DNA of 64,000 nt, from assembly GCF_037478005.1 (NCBI RefSeq), contig NZ_CP144164.1, positions 1 through 64,000 on the forward strand, in the 5' to 3' direction. Source of the stretch: Alteromonas sp. M12. GTDB lineage: Bacteria; Pseudomonadota; Gammaproteobacteria; Enterobacterales; Alteromonadaceae. The position numbers and the translations under genes were made by a program. Below, piece by piece: positions 22,936 to 39,061 of this stretch (its first letter is position 1; every line of letters begins with the position of its first letter). The notes beneath the pieces are model-generated. The model was given only the letters and a program-made list of their open reading frames with translations, was not told the DNA's origin and did not search any database.

Positions 22936-24249
22936 TTACTTTGCATTAGAAGACTTTAGCAGTCTCGCATAATAGAAACCATCCATTTGTTTTTCTCCGG
23001 GTAGAATTTGTCTTCCTGGGAAAGGTGTTTTAGACGGATTGCTTAATTCACTGAGTGTAGCATCTGCATTGTTTTCTAAGAATTCACTGATTTGTAGGTG
23101 ATTCTCTTCAGGTAAAATAGAACAAGTTGCGTACAATAACGTACCGCCTGGCTTTAATATTTGCCACATGGCTGTGAGTATCTGCTGTTGTAAACCAACC
23201 AATGCTTCAATATCCGCATTTTTACGCAGCCACTTAATATCTGGATGACGTCTTATAACACCTGTTGCTGAGCAAGGGGCATCGAGTAGAATTCGGTCAA
23301 ATAACTGGCCATCCCACCAACTACTGGTATCAAGCGCATCGGCAGCGACTAATTCTGCATCTAATTTTAGGCGCGTTAAATTTTCTCGTACTCTATCTAA
23401 GCGCAAGTCATCAATATCTAAGGCTACACATTTCTGCAAGTTTGCTTGGCGTTCCAATATATGGCAGGTTTTCCCACCTGGGGCTGCACAGCAATCTAAT
23501 ACTAGGTCGCCTTCTTGAGCATCTAAGTAACTCGCTGCTAATTGAGCTGCACCATCTTGCACTGCAAATAGACCTTGTTGATAACCAGGTAACTGAGTGA
23601 TGTCTTGGCTCTTTGAAAGTATCAATCCATCGGTATGCTCTTCACTTAGCTCGTAACCAACTTCTTGTTCTTCTAACAGGCCCTTGAATGTGTTGATATC
23701 GGTTTGACGGCTGTTGACTCGTAACCAGATTGGCGGTCTTTGCTGCATTGCACTGCAAAGCTCTTCTAATTGTTCGGGGTACGCTACTTGTAGCCGCTTG
23801 AATAACCACTTAGGCAGGCCTGAGCGTATCTGCGGATCTTGAATAACTTGCTGCGCTAACTCCTGTCGAATAAAGTTGCGCAACAATGCGTTTACCAAAC
23901 CTTTTAGCGGTTCAACTTTTAGTTGTCGTGCTGCCGCTACCGTTTCAGAAACCGCAGCATGGGTGGATACTCGGGTAAATGCCAGTTGATAAAACCCCAG
24001 CATGATCAAATGCTCAGCAACTTTGTATTTATTTTTTAACGGTTTATCTAATAATAGCCTTAACCAGCTTTGCAATACCGGTAGTTGGCGCAGTACGCCG
24101 TATACCATCTCTTGCAACCAGGCTTTGTCTTTATCTGAATATAACTCTTGGACTTTGGGCAGGGATTCCCGAGAAGACTGACCATTTTCTAAAATTTGAT
24201 AAAGTACTTTTGCCGCATCAGCTCGCAATGTTTTATTTGTCTTGGTCAC
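22936..24249 (-). CDS. rsmB: 16S rRNA m5C967 methyltransferase RsmB
   Basis: SAM-dependent enzyme that methylates C967 of 16S rRNA. It has an N-terminal NusB-like RNA-binding domain (about 1-140) and a Rossmann methyltransferase domain with DCCAAPGGKT for SAM. The catalytic and release cysteines are in DAPCSATG and YATCSI. I chose the GTG at 24249 (438 residues, start VTKTNKTLRADAAKVL; E. coli 429). An upstream ATG at 24303 would overlap fmt by 31 bases and add a non-conserved stretch. Confidence 0.94.
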   Translation of the reverse strand: MTKTNKTLRADAAKVLYQILENGQSSRESLPKVQELYSDKDKAWLQEMVYGVLRQLPVLQSWLRLLLDKPLKNKYKVAEHLIMLGFYQLAFTRVSTHAAVSETVAAARQLKVEPLKGLVNALLRNFIRQELAQQVIQDPQIRSGLPKWLFKRLQVAYPEQLEELCSAMQQRPPIWLRVNSRQTDINTFKGLLEEQEVGYELSEEHTDGLILSKSQDITQLPGYQQGLFAVQDGAAQLAASYLDAQEGDLVLDCCAAPGGKTCHILERQANLQKCVALDIDDLRLDRVRENLTRLKLDAELVAADALDTSSWWDGQLFDRILLDAPCSATGVIRRHPDIKWLRKNADIEALVGLQQQILTAMWQILKPGGTLLYATCSILPEENHLQISEFLENNADATLSELSNPSKTPFPGRQILPGEKQMDGFYYARLLKSSNAK

Positions 24250-24272
24250 TCTTTTCTCATTGGATGGGGTAC

Positions 24273-25238
24273 TCACGAGAGGGATTGGCCTGTTACAAAC
24301 CAATTTTTCCTAGCATTTACTATGTCTGCTACTGTCATCGGTTTTTTTCCGGGGATTTGCAATTTAGTTAGTAATAAATTGTTTTCACCTGTGGTTATTT
24401 CAATACCTTTTTTGGTGACCGAAACAATTTTCCCTGGTTGTTCACTATTCACATTACCTGTATTGATTAAGCTTGCTTCCCAAAGTTTGATGGCAATTGG
24501 CTGTTCACTTTCCTCAGGGGTTAGTTCGAAGTAGGCCACGGGCCAAGGATTAAATGCTCGGACATTGCGTTCTATTTGCTCTGCCGTCATTTGCCAATCA
24601 ATTAATGCTTCTTGTTTGCTGAGTTTTTCAGCGTAATTGGCAAGTGCATTATCTTGTATTTCTGGCTCAATGTTTTCAATTTTAGCTAAACATTCTAGCA
24701 ATGCATCTGGGCCAATTTTTGCCAATTTATCGTATAAGCTAGCGCTGGTATCCGAAGGGCCTATTGGTATTGCTTTTTTAAGCAACATCGCACCGGTATC
24801 TAAGCCCTTATCCATTTGCATAATAGTCACACCCGTTTGCTCGTCACCCGCCCAAATCGAGCGTTGAATAGGTGCAGCGCCGCGCCAGCGAGGTAATAAA
24901 GAACCGTGTACATTTAAGCAGCCTAATCTAGGCGTATCTAAAACGATTTGCGGCAAAATCAATCCGTACGCCACAACAATCATAATATCTGGTTTTAATT
25001 CAGCTAATATTTTTTGCGCTTCGGGTGCTTTTAAAGACAATGGTTGTTGAACATTAATGTTGTGTTCTAGAGCCAATTGTTTAACCGCACTTGCTTGCAG
25101 TTTTTTACCTCTCCCAGCCGGACGATCAGGTTGACTGTATACGGCTAGAATATTATGTTCTGAATCAATTAATGCTTGTAAATGTTGTGCTGCAAAGTCC
25201 GGAGTACCGGCAAACACTATGTTCAATTTTTTGCTCAA
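24273..25238 (-). CDS. fmt: Methionyl-tRNA formyltransferase
   Basis: Formylates initiator Met-tRNA using 10-formyltetrahydrofolate. Visible motifs are the start [13 protein letters not shown], the substrate loop, and [17 protein letters not shown], which holds the catalytic Asn-His-(Asp) set. I prefer a TTG start at 25238 because GGAG sits nine bases upstream and the resulting 321 residues match the family. An ATG at 25274 would lie inside def and add twelve unlikely residues. def precedes it by 16 bases. Confidence 0.94.
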   Translation of the reverse strand: MSKKLNIVFAGTPDFAAQHLQALIDSEHNILAVYSQPDRPAGRGKKLQASAVKQLALEHNINVQQPLSLKAPEAQKILAELKPDIMIVVAYGLILPQIVLDTPRLGCLNVHGSLLPRWRGAAPIQRSIWAGDEQTGVTIMQMDKGLDTGAMLLKKAIPIGPSDTSASLYDKLAKIGPDALLECLAKIENIEPEIQDNALANYAEKLSKQEALIDWQMTAEQIERNVRAFNPWPVAYFELTPEESEQPIAIKLWEASLINTGNVNSEQPGKIVSVTKKGIEITTGENNLLLTKLQIPGKKPMTVADIVNARKNWFVTGQSLS

Positions 25239-25254
25239 TGTAGCACTCCAAACA

Positions 25255-25767
25255 TCAAGATGCGCGAGCGGCAAGACGCGCTTCTTTTTCTAACTTACTG
25301 CGGATACGCTTGCGTTTTAATGGCGACAGGTAATCTACAAATAACTTACCCTTGAGATGATCAAGTTCATGTTGAATGCATATTGCTAACAAGCCATCCG
25401 CCTCCAAGGTGAATTCTTTACCTTCTGCATCTAACGCTTTTACGATTACGTGTTCTGCACGTTCTACTTTTGCATAATTATTAGGTACTGATAGACAACC
25501 TTCTTCACTGATGGCTTCTCCATCCATTTCAATGATTTCAGGATTAATAAATACTCGCGGAGTATTTTGGTCTTCAGAAATATCCATAACAACTACACGT
25601 TTATGCACGTCCACTTGCGTGGCGGCAAGTCCGATACCGTTTTCTTCTCGCATGGTTTCGAACATGTCTTCAATTAACTTGGTTATTTCTCCGTCGACTT
25701 TATCTACAGGCTTAGCGACTGTTCGAAGTCGTTCGTCGGGAAATTTTAATACGTTTAAAATGGCCAT
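25255..25767 (-). CDS. def: Peptide deformylase
   Basis: Metalloenzyme that removes the N-formyl group from nascent proteins. All three motifs are present in 170 residues: GIGLAATQ near 44-51, EGCLSVP with metal ligand C91, and HELDH with H133 and H137 as ligands and the catalytic Glu between them. First gene of the def-fmt-rsmB-trkA unit, divergent from the LysM gene. Confidence 0.98.
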   Translation of the reverse strand: MAILNVLKFPDERLRTVAKPVDKVDGEITKLIEDMFETMREENGIGLAATQVDVHKRVVVMDISEDQNTPRVFINPEIIEMDGEAISEEGCLSVPNNYAKVERAEHVIVKALDAEGKEFTLEADGLLAICIQHELDHLKGKLFVDYLSPLKRKRIRSKLEKEARLAARAS

Positions 25768-25982
25768 CTTGATCTTCAGCTACACTATACTTTGGTGAAT
25801 ATAAGGTACATTTTTAGAAAAACTGTACCTAGGGTCAGTATTAATTACTATACGGTTCAATAAAATACGCTATTGAATCATTTAAGGCGCTATTCTAGCC
25901 TAAATAGAATTAAAGTTCGATCAAGCAAATCAGTGTTTAGGTCGATACTTAACAACAAGGTTCGCTGCATGATGAGGTTGGT

Positions 25983-27056
25983 ATGGGCAAAAGATTGAGT
26001 AAACTTCTGGTAATGCTATTGTTTTTACCATTGGCAACAATTGCAGACGTAATGAATATTAAGCAGACTGCACCGCAAGTTTATGTGGTGAAAAAGGGCG
26101 ATACGTTGTGGGATATATCGAATATGTATCTAAGCAAGCCCTGGTTATGGCCTGAGTTATGGCGCAATAACGTACACATCAACAATCCCCATTTAATTTA
26201 TCCTGGTGACGAATTACGTTTAAGGTATAACGAACAAGGCGAACCTATTCTCGATATTGTCCGTGATGACCCTAAGCCGCAAATCAAACTTTCTCCAGAA
26301 GGGCGTAAAGAGTTGAAAACAGTGCAACCGATTAATACGTTGCCCTGGAGTATTATCCGACCATACATTGAAAGTAGTACCATTATGGATGAAGAGGAGT
26401 ACGAGCAGCTTCCCTACTTATTGGGAAATCAAGATGGAAATACAGCATTTGCTTCAGGTGACTTAGTCTTAACGAAAGCTGATTCGGATACGCCTGAGCA
26501 ATATAACGTGGTCAGAAAACAAAATGAGCTTCGTGACCAATATGACAACCTGCTTGGTTTTCAAATTCGTCATGTCGCTGATGCGACGCCATTGGAAAGT
26601 GATGTCGAAGGTCAACATCTAGTAAAAGTGGAAGATGCCAATTTTGAAGCAAGGCGAGGCGACAAACTGCTTCCAAGTGAAGCTATGCAAATGGGGAGTA
26701 TGCGATTAAAAGCTGCAACCCGTCAAAAAGGCAAAATTATTAGTAGCTTAGAACAGCATCAACTTCTTGGTAAGTATGATGTTGTAATACTTGATTTAGG
26801 CAGCCGCAAAGTGAAGCCAGGTACTGTTTTAGGTATTTACGTACAAGGCCCGAATATCCAAGTTAGTAACGATCCAAAGTACGATGGTGAAAATAGCTTT
26901 ATTGATAATCTTTTTGTCGGCAGTGATGAATTGCAACAACCTGCGATTAAAGTTGGCGAGGTTGTAGTGTTCAAAGTGTTTAAAAAAGCCAGTTACGGAT
27001 TGATTACCCGTTCGACAAAAACTATCCGCGAAGGAGCTATAGTCGCTAAACCGTAA
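25983..27056 (+). CDS. Secreted LysM-domain protein
   Basis: Exported protein with a signal peptide (about 1-21), a LysM domain (about 33-80: VYVVKKGDTLWDISNMYL to PGDELRL) that should bind peptidoglycan, and a C-terminal domain of about 240 residues of unknown function. In many gammaproteobacteria a gene of this type lies between def and dprA, divergent from def, as here. A role at the cell wall is likely; no catalytic motif is seen. dprA follows after 30 bases. Confidence 0.9.
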   Translation: MGKRLSKLLVMLLFLPLATIADVMNIKQTAPQVYVVKKGDTLWDISNMYLSKPWLWPELWRNNVHINNPHLIYPGDELRLRYNEQGEPILDIVRDDPKPQIKLSPEGRKELKTVQPINTLPWSIIRPYIESSTIMDEEEYEQLPYLLGNQDGNTAFASGDLVLTKADSDTPEQYNVVRKQNELRDQYDNLLGFQIRHVADATPLESDVEGQHLVKVEDANFEARRGDKLLPSEAMQMGSMRLKAATRQKGKIISSLEQHQLLGKYDVVILDLGSRKVKPGTVLGIYVQGPNIQVSNDPKYDGENSFIDNLFVGSDELQQPAIKVGEVVVFKVFKKASYGLITRSTKTIREGAIVAKP

Positions 27057-27086
27057 AATATAATGCAATAAATTTAAGGACAGATC

Positions 27087-28256
27087 ATGGCACAGGAAGT
27101 GCGTCACTGTGAACAAAACCTACAGGCTGATATAAAGCGCCCTAAGGACACCGAGGAAGCATTGCGGAGTTGGTTGATTCTTGACCAAATTCCTAACTTC
27201 GGTATGGGCAAACTCAAAAAATTTCAGCATGTTTATAACCTATCTGCTGATTCTCTATTAACTTATTCGAAGTCACAGTTGGCTGATTTGGGCTTTGATT
27301 CTGCTCAAGTGCAGGCTATAACTGCCCCTGACTTACGATTAGTTGATAAGGAGCTTAATTGGTTAGCTGCAGAGCGCTCGCGATTTGCTGTTTACCCTGA
27401 ACACCCTGACTTTCCCTTTTTATTATCTGAAATCGCTAGACCACCACTGATTCTCTTCGGATGGGGCAATAAAAATTTACTTGCCTCCAATCAAATTGCC
27501 ATGGTTGGTAGCCGTAATCCAAGTCATTACGGTAGAAACTGCGGATTTGACATTGCTTCTGGGCTTGCTTCGCATGGAATTACTATAACCAGTGGTTTAG
27601 CAATGGGAATTGATGCTTGCGCCCACCAAGGAGCCTTGAGCGCTGGTGGAAACACTTTGGCTGTATTAGGTAGCGGATTAGATAATCTTTACCCTAAAAG
27701 AAACGTTAAGCTAGCCCATGACATTATTCAGAATGAGGGGGTAATTTTGTCTGAATTTAGGGCGAGTACTAAACCCACACCTCACAACTTTCCTCGCAGA
27801 AATAGAATTGTTAGCGGATTATCCCTTGGTGTATTGGTGATAGAGGCCGCGATTAAAAGTGGCTCATTGATCACTGCAAAATATGCGATAGAGCAAAATC
27901 GCGAAGTATTTGCTATTCCCGGTAATATAAATAACCCACTTAGTGAAGGTGCACATTTATTGATCAAACAAGGCGCCAAACTCGTATCAAGTCTGCAGGA
28001 CATAATTGAAGAATTTCAGAACGTTAATTCTTGTGTTCTAACGGAATATTCTAAAAACAGTGAAAAAAGTCCAATTGAAAGCTTGGCAACCGACAAATTG
28101 TTAGATAGTGTAGATCATGACGTTACTGCGTTAGACGTCGTTATACAACGTAGCGAGATGCCGATTAAAGTCGTATTGGCGCAATTATTAGAATATGAGT
28201 TGCGTGGTTTAGTAGCCTCAGTATCTGGAGGCTACATCAAATTGAGGGGTAAATAA
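27087..28256 (+). CDS. dprA: DNA-processing protein DprA (Smf)
   Basis: Binds incoming single-stranded DNA and loads RecA during natural transformation. The 389 residues show an N-terminal SAM-like region, the extended Rossmann fold with MVGSRNPS near 141-148, [18 protein letters not shown] and [15 protein letters not shown], and a C-terminal winged-helix DML1 region (about 330-385). smg follows one base after the stop codon. Confidence 0.96.
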   Translation: MAQEVRHCEQNLQADIKRPKDTEEALRSWLILDQIPNFGMGKLKKFQHVYNLSADSLLTYSKSQLADLGFDSAQVQAITAPDLRLVDKELNWLAAERSRFAVYPEHPDFPFLLSEIARPPLILFGWGNKNLLASNQIAMVGSRNPSHYGRNCGFDIASGLASHGITITSGLAMGIDACAHQGALSAGGNTLAVLGSGLDNLYPKRNVKLAHDIIQNEGVILSEFRASTKPTPHNFPRRNRIVSGLSLGVLVIEAAIKSGSLITAKYAIEQNREVFAIPGNINNPLSEGAHLLIKQGAKLVSSLQDIIEEFQNVNSCVLTEYSKNSEKSPIESLATDKLLDSVDHDVTALDVVIQRSEMPIKVVLAQLLEYELRGLVASVSGGYIKLRGK

Positions 28257-28257
28257 T

Positions 28258-28734
28258 ATGTTCGATATCCTCATGTATCTGTTTGAAAATTTCATTCACA
28301 GTGAAACTGAAATTCGTGTTGATCAAGATGAATTGACCGACGAACTCGTGCGCGCTGGATTCCATCATGATGAAATCTACAAAGCGTTATCGTGGTTAGA
28401 AAAGTTAGCCGCTTTACAAGAAACGGATATCAACCCGTATTTTGTTAAATCCGGTGGTGCTTTAGTCAATCGTATTTATACCCAAGAAGAAGAAATGCGA
28501 TTGGATGTGCAATGCCGTGGTTTCTTGATGTTTTTAGAGCAGATTAATGTTTTAGACTCAGCAACAAGAGAAATGGTGGTTGATAGAGTAATGGAGATAG
28601 ACTCTAAAGAATTCTGTCTCGAAGACTTAAAGTGGGTTGTGCTGATGGTACTCTTTAACGTTCCTGGTAAAGAAAACGCCTATGCTCAAATGGAAGATCT
28701 TTTATTCGAAGAGCCAGAAGGCCCCTTGCATTAA
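28258..28734 (+). CDS. smg: Smg family protein (DUF494)
   Basis: Conserved 158-residue acidic protein of unknown function, recognisable by [14 protein letters not shown] at the start and [14 protein letters not shown] near the C terminus. Its position between dprA and the zinc-ribbon gene matches E. coli. The ATG lies one base after the dprA stop, suggesting coupling. Confidence 0.94.
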   Translation: MFDILMYLFENFIHSETEIRVDQDELTDELVRAGFHHDEIYKALSWLEKLAALQETDINPYFVKSGGALVNRIYTQEEEMRLDVQCRGFLMFLEQINVLDSATREMVVDRVMEIDSKEFCLEDLKWVVLMVLFNVPGKENAYAQMEDLLFEEPEGPLH

Positions 28735-28798
28735 ATCTCAGGTAGTAAAATCTGTGGCAATAAGCCACTGCAAATTGAAGCAAATGGCATGATCGATT

Positions 28799-29368
28799 AT
28801 GTCTAAGATCGATCACACTCTTTTTGCCGCTCATGAACACGCACTCGATGGAGATTTTGGTGTGTGTCCTGACTGCGGCGCAAAACTCCAAATTAAACGT
28901 GGCAAAAATGGTGCTTTCCTAGGCTGCAGCCAATATCCAACATGTGATTTTGCTAAGCCCTTGCATGACAACGCAACTGTAGAGCTAAAACAAATTGACG
29001 GCTCTAAATGTCCTGACTGCGGTATGACCTTAGCGATTAAGAAAGGACGATTTGGTTTATTTATTGGTTGTACTGGTTATCCAGAATGCCACCATATCGA
29101 AGCTGTTAAGCAACAAAAGGACATCCACATTGCCTGTCCGTCATGTAAAACAGGCAAACTAATTAAACGCACAAATAAATTCGGTAAAAGTTTTTACGCC
29201 TGTGATGGCTACCCAAAGTGTAAATATGTTTTAAATTCGCAGCCGGTAGACAAAGCCTGTCCTAAATGTCATTGGTCAGTTTTAATAGAGAAGAAAGCGG
29301 ACGGTCAGGTTTATTATCAGTGTCCACAAAAAGATTGCGGTATCAAGGTTCCTATTGATAGCAAATAA
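28799..29368 (+). CDS. yrdD: Topoisomerase-type zinc-ribbon protein YrdD
   Basis: A stand-alone protein of C4 zinc ribbons like those at the C terminus of topoisomerase I. Four Cys pairs units are seen in 189 residues: CPDCGAKLQIKRGKNGAFLGC, CPDCGMTLAIKKG..GC, CPSCKTGKLIKR..AC and CPKCHWSVLIEKK..C. Single-stranded nucleic-acid binding is expected from the fold; the biological role is unknown. The locus order smg-yrdD-tsaC is conserved. Confidence 0.9.
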   Translation: MSKIDHTLFAAHEHALDGDFGVCPDCGAKLQIKRGKNGAFLGCSQYPTCDFAKPLHDNATVELKQIDGSKCPDCGMTLAIKKGRFGLFIGCTGYPECHHIEAVKQQKDIHIACPSCKTGKLIKRTNKFGKSFYACDGYPKCKYVLNSQPVDKACPKCHWSVLIEKKADGQVYYQCPQKDCGIKVPIDSK

Positions 29369-29448
29369 GCTCATTTCGTTCTGACGTCTTTCCACATTAT
29401 CTCATTTGCATTACACTCCACGTCTGATTTTTAAGTATCCCTAGTCAA

Positions 29449-30953
<1,505 letters not shown>

Positions 30954-30959
30954 TAGATT

Positions 30960-31790
30960 TTGGAAATAGACAAATATGCTGTGTTTGGTAATCCGATAGC
31001 ACAAAGTCGTTCGCCACTTATTCACCAAACGTTTGCTAAGCAACGCAATGAAATTATTGATTATCAAAAGATTTTAGGTCAAAAGGGAAATTTCTCAGCC
31101 AATTTAGATGAATTTTTCGCCGATCCTAATGCTAAAGGTTGCAACATAACCAGTCCTTTTAAGCAAGACGCAGTGGAATGGGTTACAGAGCTTTCTCCTG
31201 CAGCGGTAAAAGCTGGCGCAATCAATACGATTATTCGCTTAGATGAAAATCGTTTCAGAGGTGAAACCACTGATGGCCCTGGCTTAGTCTTGGACTTGAA
31301 ACATCAGCACTTTGACTTTACTGACACGCGGATTTTATTAATTGGTGCTGGTGGCGCGGCGAGGGGAGTGATTCTTCCTATCTTAGAGCAAGGCGTTAAA
31401 AATATTACGATTGTGAATCGTACAAAAGAAAAAGCCGCAGAACTTGCTAACTGGTTTGCTAATGAACAGGTTTGTGCTGCAGATTTTTCGGAATTAAATA
31501 CTAAATTATCACAATCTTTTGATTTAATAGTGAACTGCACTTCTGCGAGCTTAAGTGGTCAATTGCCTGATCTATCTGACAATGTGCTGTCGCAAGCAAC
31601 TATGGTTTACGACATGGTTTACCTTTCAACTCCAACTGTTTTTGTAGAACGAGCCAAAACACTAGGAGTTACCCATACGAGTGATGGCTTAGGTATGTTG
31701 GTCGGACAGGCCGCCCATAGTTTTAAATTGTGGCGCGGTTACATGCCAGACATTGAACCGGTAATGCAACAGATAAGACGTATGTTATGA
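30960..31790 (+). CDS. aroE: Shikimate dehydrogenase
   Basis: NADPH-dependent reduction of 3-dehydroshikimate to shikimate. The substrate-binding start YAVFGNPIAQSRSP, the catalytic Lys in ITSPFKQDA, the Rossmann motif GAGGAARG and SDGLGMLVGQAAHSF are all visible in 276 residues. The start codon is TTG, six bases after the hemF stop; no in-frame ATG lies near enough to replace it. It overlaps the next gene by four bases (ATGA). Confidence 0.95.
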   Translation: MEIDKYAVFGNPIAQSRSPLIHQTFAKQRNEIIDYQKILGQKGNFSANLDEFFADPNAKGCNITSPFKQDAVEWVTELSPAAVKAGAINTIIRLDENRFRGETTDGPGLVLDLKHQHFDFTDTRILLIGAGGAARGVILPILEQGVKNITIVNRTKEKAAELANWFANEQVCAADFSELNTKLSQSFDLIVNCTSASLSGQLPDLSDNVLSQATMVYDMVYLSTPTVFVERAKTLGVTHTSDGLGMLVGQAAHSFKLWRGYMPDIEPVMQQIRRML

Positions 31791-32038
31791 ATCAGGCTAT
31801 TCAAATAGTGGATGGCTTTGAATATGATGAGCGATATAAAGGACTCAAAATTATCGCTATAAATAACGGTGCATTAGTAAACTGTTATATTACCGAAGTG
31901 ACACAACAAGAAGCGGAAGCATTTTATGCTCTTCATCAATTTGATTTCGAAGAGCATATAAGTTTGCTAATTGAACAAGAAGAGTTTAATCAAAACGGTG
32001 ATATATCGTTTTCTAAATCTGAACTGCCACTTAACTAA
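31787..32038 (+). CDS. yrdB: DUF1488 protein YrdB
   Basis: Small 83-residue acidic protein of unknown function. The position after aroE with an ATGA overlap, the length (E. coli YrdB 85) and the pattern DALxxHxFDFEE support the DUF1488 assignment. Confidence 0.85.
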   Translation: MNQAIQIVDGFEYDERYKGLKIIAINNGALVNCYITEVTQQEAEAFYALHQFDFEEHISLLIEQEEFNQNGDISFSKSELPLN

Positions 32039-32070
32039 GTATCAGTTCTTAGTTAATTCTAAAGTCGCGC

Positions 32071-32610
32071 TTAAACTTCAGCTAAATATTCATCTTTAGT
32101 CACTAAGTAATTGTCTGCGGAAACTTTTAAGAATGCTATTTCAGCTTCAGATAGTTTTCGAGCTTGTTTCGCCGGGCTGCCAACATATAAGAAACCACTT
32201 TTTAAAGTTTTATTTGGTGGCACTAAACAACCTGCACCAACAAACACATCATCTTCGACTATCGCGCCGTCCATTATAATTGCACCCATACCGACCAATA
32301 TACGATTTCCCAATGTACAACCATGCAGCATACATTTGTGGCCTATGGTTACGTCGTCACCAACAATTAATGGATATCCGTCTGGGTTATTAACGCTGGA
32401 GCGGGTAACGTGTAGCACTGTACCATCCTGAATGTTAGTTCTATGACCAATTCGTATACTATTCACATCACCTCTGGCGGCGACTAATGGCCAGATACTC
32501 ACTTCGTCCCCACAAACTACATCGCCAACTATGACACTGGAATTATCAATATAACACTTAGCTCCAAACACTGGAGTCATTCCTTTAAACGATGAAATTG
32601 GTTTTTGCAT
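32071..32610 (-). CDS. yrdA: Gamma-carbonic anhydrase-like hexapeptide protein YrdA
   Basis: Trimeric left-handed beta-helix protein of the gamma-carbonic anhydrase/PaaY type. The 179 residues show hexapeptide repeats (SSVIVGDVVCGDEVSIWP, RIGHRTNIQDGTVLHV, IVGDDVTIGHKCMLHGC), and the His residues expected to bind zinc at the trimer interface are in TVLHV, TIGHKCMLHG. Activity has not been shown for many homologues, so it is left general. It converges on yrdB, and the rrn operon lies beyond it, as in E. coli. Confidence 0.92.
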   Translation of the reverse strand: MQKPISSFKGMTPVFGAKCYIDNSSVIVGDVVCGDEVSIWPLVAARGDVNSIRIGHRTNIQDGTVLHVTRSSVNNPDGYPLIVGDDVTIGHKCMLHGCTLGNRILVGMGAIIMDGAIVEDDVFVGAGCLVPPNKTLKSGFLYVGSPAKQARKLSEAEIAFLKVSADNYLVTKDEYLAEV

Positions 32611-33062
32611 GTCGTTGTTACCTATATGAAGCGACCTTTGTTTATTAGGGCAATACTAACATTGTTTTTAAAAATCGTCCTTTACCGGTTAATAGTAGGC
32701 AGTATTAAAGTCTTCTTATATAAGTGTTATAAAACTAAACGTATTTATTTAGCAATGATGTAGTTGTTTTGAGCCAGTATTATTTGGAGTTGTGCTTTAT
32801 AAAGATTTTAGAAGCTTTGTAAAACTAAGTAATAGGAAGCTTATTCAACTCTGTACCACTGTTCTCTGTTTACGCTTCAATAACTAGAAACGCATCGTCT
32901 AAAAAACCTAAAGATACGAATAACCAAGCATTAGTTTTAAAAAGCTTCTCTAACCGCTAAGCGAAACACTACAAAAGTCAGCTCAAATAATCAGCAAATA
33001 AGCAATAATTGACGCAAAAATAAGCAAACAAACGGATTTTTCAATTTATTTTAAAATAGCCC
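32611..33062. other. Upstream region of the rRNA operon
   Basis: No gene is visible. The final 60 bases are A/T tracts that could act as an UP element for the first rrn promoter. Confidence 0.5.
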
Positions 33063-33090
33063 TTGATCTTCGGATTATGGTCTGTAGAAT
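33063..33090 (+). promoter_or_regulatory. rrn promoter P1
   Basis: -35 TTGATC (33063-33068), 16-base spacer, -10 TAGAAT (33085-33090), then a GC-rich discriminator (GCGCGCCTCGC) typical of stringently controlled rRNA promoters. A/T tracts upstream resemble an UP element. Confidence 0.85.
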
Positions 33091-33239
33091 GCGCGCCTCG
33101 CTTCGGGACAAACTTTAAAGAATGTCTCTTCTTAATAGCCTTTATAAGAATGTTAAGAGCAAGCCGCAAGGCAAGTGTGAAGCGGGATGGAGACGATTTA
33201 GCGATTTGAAATAAATTCAAAAAAACTAAATAAAAACGT

Positions 33240-33267
33240 TGACATCAAATACCGGAAGTGTAGAATA
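33240..33267 (+). promoter_or_regulatory. rrn promoter P2
   Basis: -35 TTGACA (33240-33245), 16-base spacer, -10 TAGAAT (33262-33267), discriminator ACGCCTCCCGC. It lies 177 bases downstream of P1 and is preceded by an A-rich stretch. Confidence 0.9.
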
Positions 33268-33420
33268 CGCCTCCCGCTTGAGAGAGACCTAACGGACTCA
33301 CTAAGCAGAGAAAAAGTTTTCTAGGCGACGTCAAGTAATGACAGTCACCTTGCGCAAACATTATCTCAGTAATCGGACGTCACTTTGTTCCGCATTACGC
33401 TTCGATAAGTTTGCACTAAA

Positions 33421-33432
33421 TGTTCTTTAACA
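33421..33432 (+). promoter_or_regulatory. boxA antitermination site in the rrn leader
   Basis: TGTTCTTTAACA closely matches the boxA consensus TGCTCTTTAACA used by NusB/NusE for rRNA antitermination. Confidence 0.88.
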
Positions 33433-33510
33433 ATTTGCAACAAGACAATCTGTGTGGGCACTCATTATAAGAGTGTTTACCAAAAAAAGTTCATATTTCG
33501 AAAGAAGTTT

Positions 33511-35044
<1,534 letters not shown>

Positions 35045-35177
35045 CACTATAGGTATCACTTTTGTGATGCAGTGTTCACACAGATTGTTTTGTTGTTAAT
35101 AAAGAAGAGCAAAGAAGTAAGTGCTTGGGTAACAAGCAAATATTGCACATGCTAATGAATTGGCAGAAGCAAGATAT

Positions 35178-35254
<77 letters not shown>

Positions 35255-35274
35255 TTTCGCATTTATGCTGCGTT

Positions 35275-35315
35275 GGATACCTCGTCGTTTAGTGAGCTAA
35301 ACGTCCTCGATATCC
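35275..35315 (+). repeat. Hairpin insertion between the spacer tRNAs
   Basis: CGTTTAG (35286-35292) and CTAAACG (35297-35303) form a 7-bp stem with a TGAG loop, nested in outer arms GGATA (35275-35279) and TATCC (35311-35315). It extends the tRNA-Ile to tRNA-Ala spacer and may be a small palindromic element or a processing signal. Confidence 0.5.
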
Positions 35316-35388
35316 GCCTTGCCTAAACGCGAACTGGCCGAAGATTCATCATCTTCAACCTTATTTACGATGTTTATGCTGTATATAA

Positions 35389-35464
35389 GGGGCTATAGCT
35401 CAGCTGGGAGAGCGCCTGCCTTGCACGCAGGAGGTCAGCAGTTCGATCCTGCTTAGCTCCACCA
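35389..35464 (+). tRNA. alaT: tRNA-Ala (TGC)
   Basis: A 76-base cloverleaf with acceptor GGGGCTA/TAGCTCC (one G-T pair), anticodon TGC, TTCGATC T-loop and encoded CCA. Second spacer tRNA. Confidence 0.97.
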
Positions 35465-35584
35465 CTTTCAAAAAGAAAGTGATTGCTCAATAAAGGAAAG
35501 CAAGCCTTAATCAATAAATGTGAATTAGCATATATTGATTAGGGTTTTTTAAACCTTAAGACGCGGCGCGAAGCGCCAAGTCAA

Positions 35585-35596
35585 TGTTCTTTAACA
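35585..35596 (+). promoter_or_regulatory. boxA antitermination site before 23S
   Basis: TGTTCTTTAACA, identical to the leader copy, sits in the 16S-23S spacer as expected for renewed antitermination. Confidence 0.88.
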
Positions 35597-35814
35597 ATTT
35601 GGAAAGCTGATAAAAGTAATCAAAAATAAAGAGTAATAATTGAAGAGCAATCTTCGAGCGTACTCTATCTGATTTTGTGATTAGTACTTGTCACGCATAC
35701 ACGAGCTCTTTAATGAGCACCTATGATTTGTGAATAAAAAGGCGCAAATCAAACCAAGGTAACCGTTAATCATTCATGTCTTTAACGGGATAACGAAGGT
35801 GTTTGGGGTTGTAT

Positions 35815-38692
<2,878 letters not shown>

Positions 38693-38858
38693 TACAACAC
38701 CCAAATGCCTTCTTTAAGCTAAAGAAGCATTGGTGTTGTAAGAGTGACAAGAACAACACAAAATTAGCTCTGAATAAGAGCAAGAGTACGCACTCTTTGA
38801 TTACACAGCTTTACCAAATATGTTAATGTTTTGCCCAAGCGGCGAGACAACCAGTTTA

Positions 38859-38977
38859 TGTCTGGCGACCTTAGCGACACGGTACCACCTGATCCCATCT
38901 CGAACTCAGAAGTGAAACGTGTTAGCGGCGATGGTAGTGTGGGGTTTCCCCATGTGAGAGTAGCACATCGCCAGACT
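38859..38977 (+). rRNA. rrf: 5S ribosomal RNA
   Basis: About 119 bases beginning TGTCTGGCGACC and ending CATCGCCAGACT, whose ends pair. It contains the conserved ATCCCATCTCGAACTCAG (with a C before it) and CCATGTGAGAGTAG. Its 3' quarter recurs in altered form further downstream. Confidence 0.96.
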
Positions 38978-38990
38978 CCCATTTAGAATA

Positions 38991-39017
38991 AAGCCACCTT
39001 AATCGGGTGGCTTTTTT
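38991..39017 (+). terminator. rrn operon terminator
   Basis: AAGCCACC (38991-38998) pairs with GGTGGCTT (39006-39013), followed by a T-run. It lies 14 bases after 5S. Confidence 0.93.
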
Positions 39018-39061
39018 CGTTTTTGATGCCTGTAAAATAACCGCGTATTTATCGAATATTA

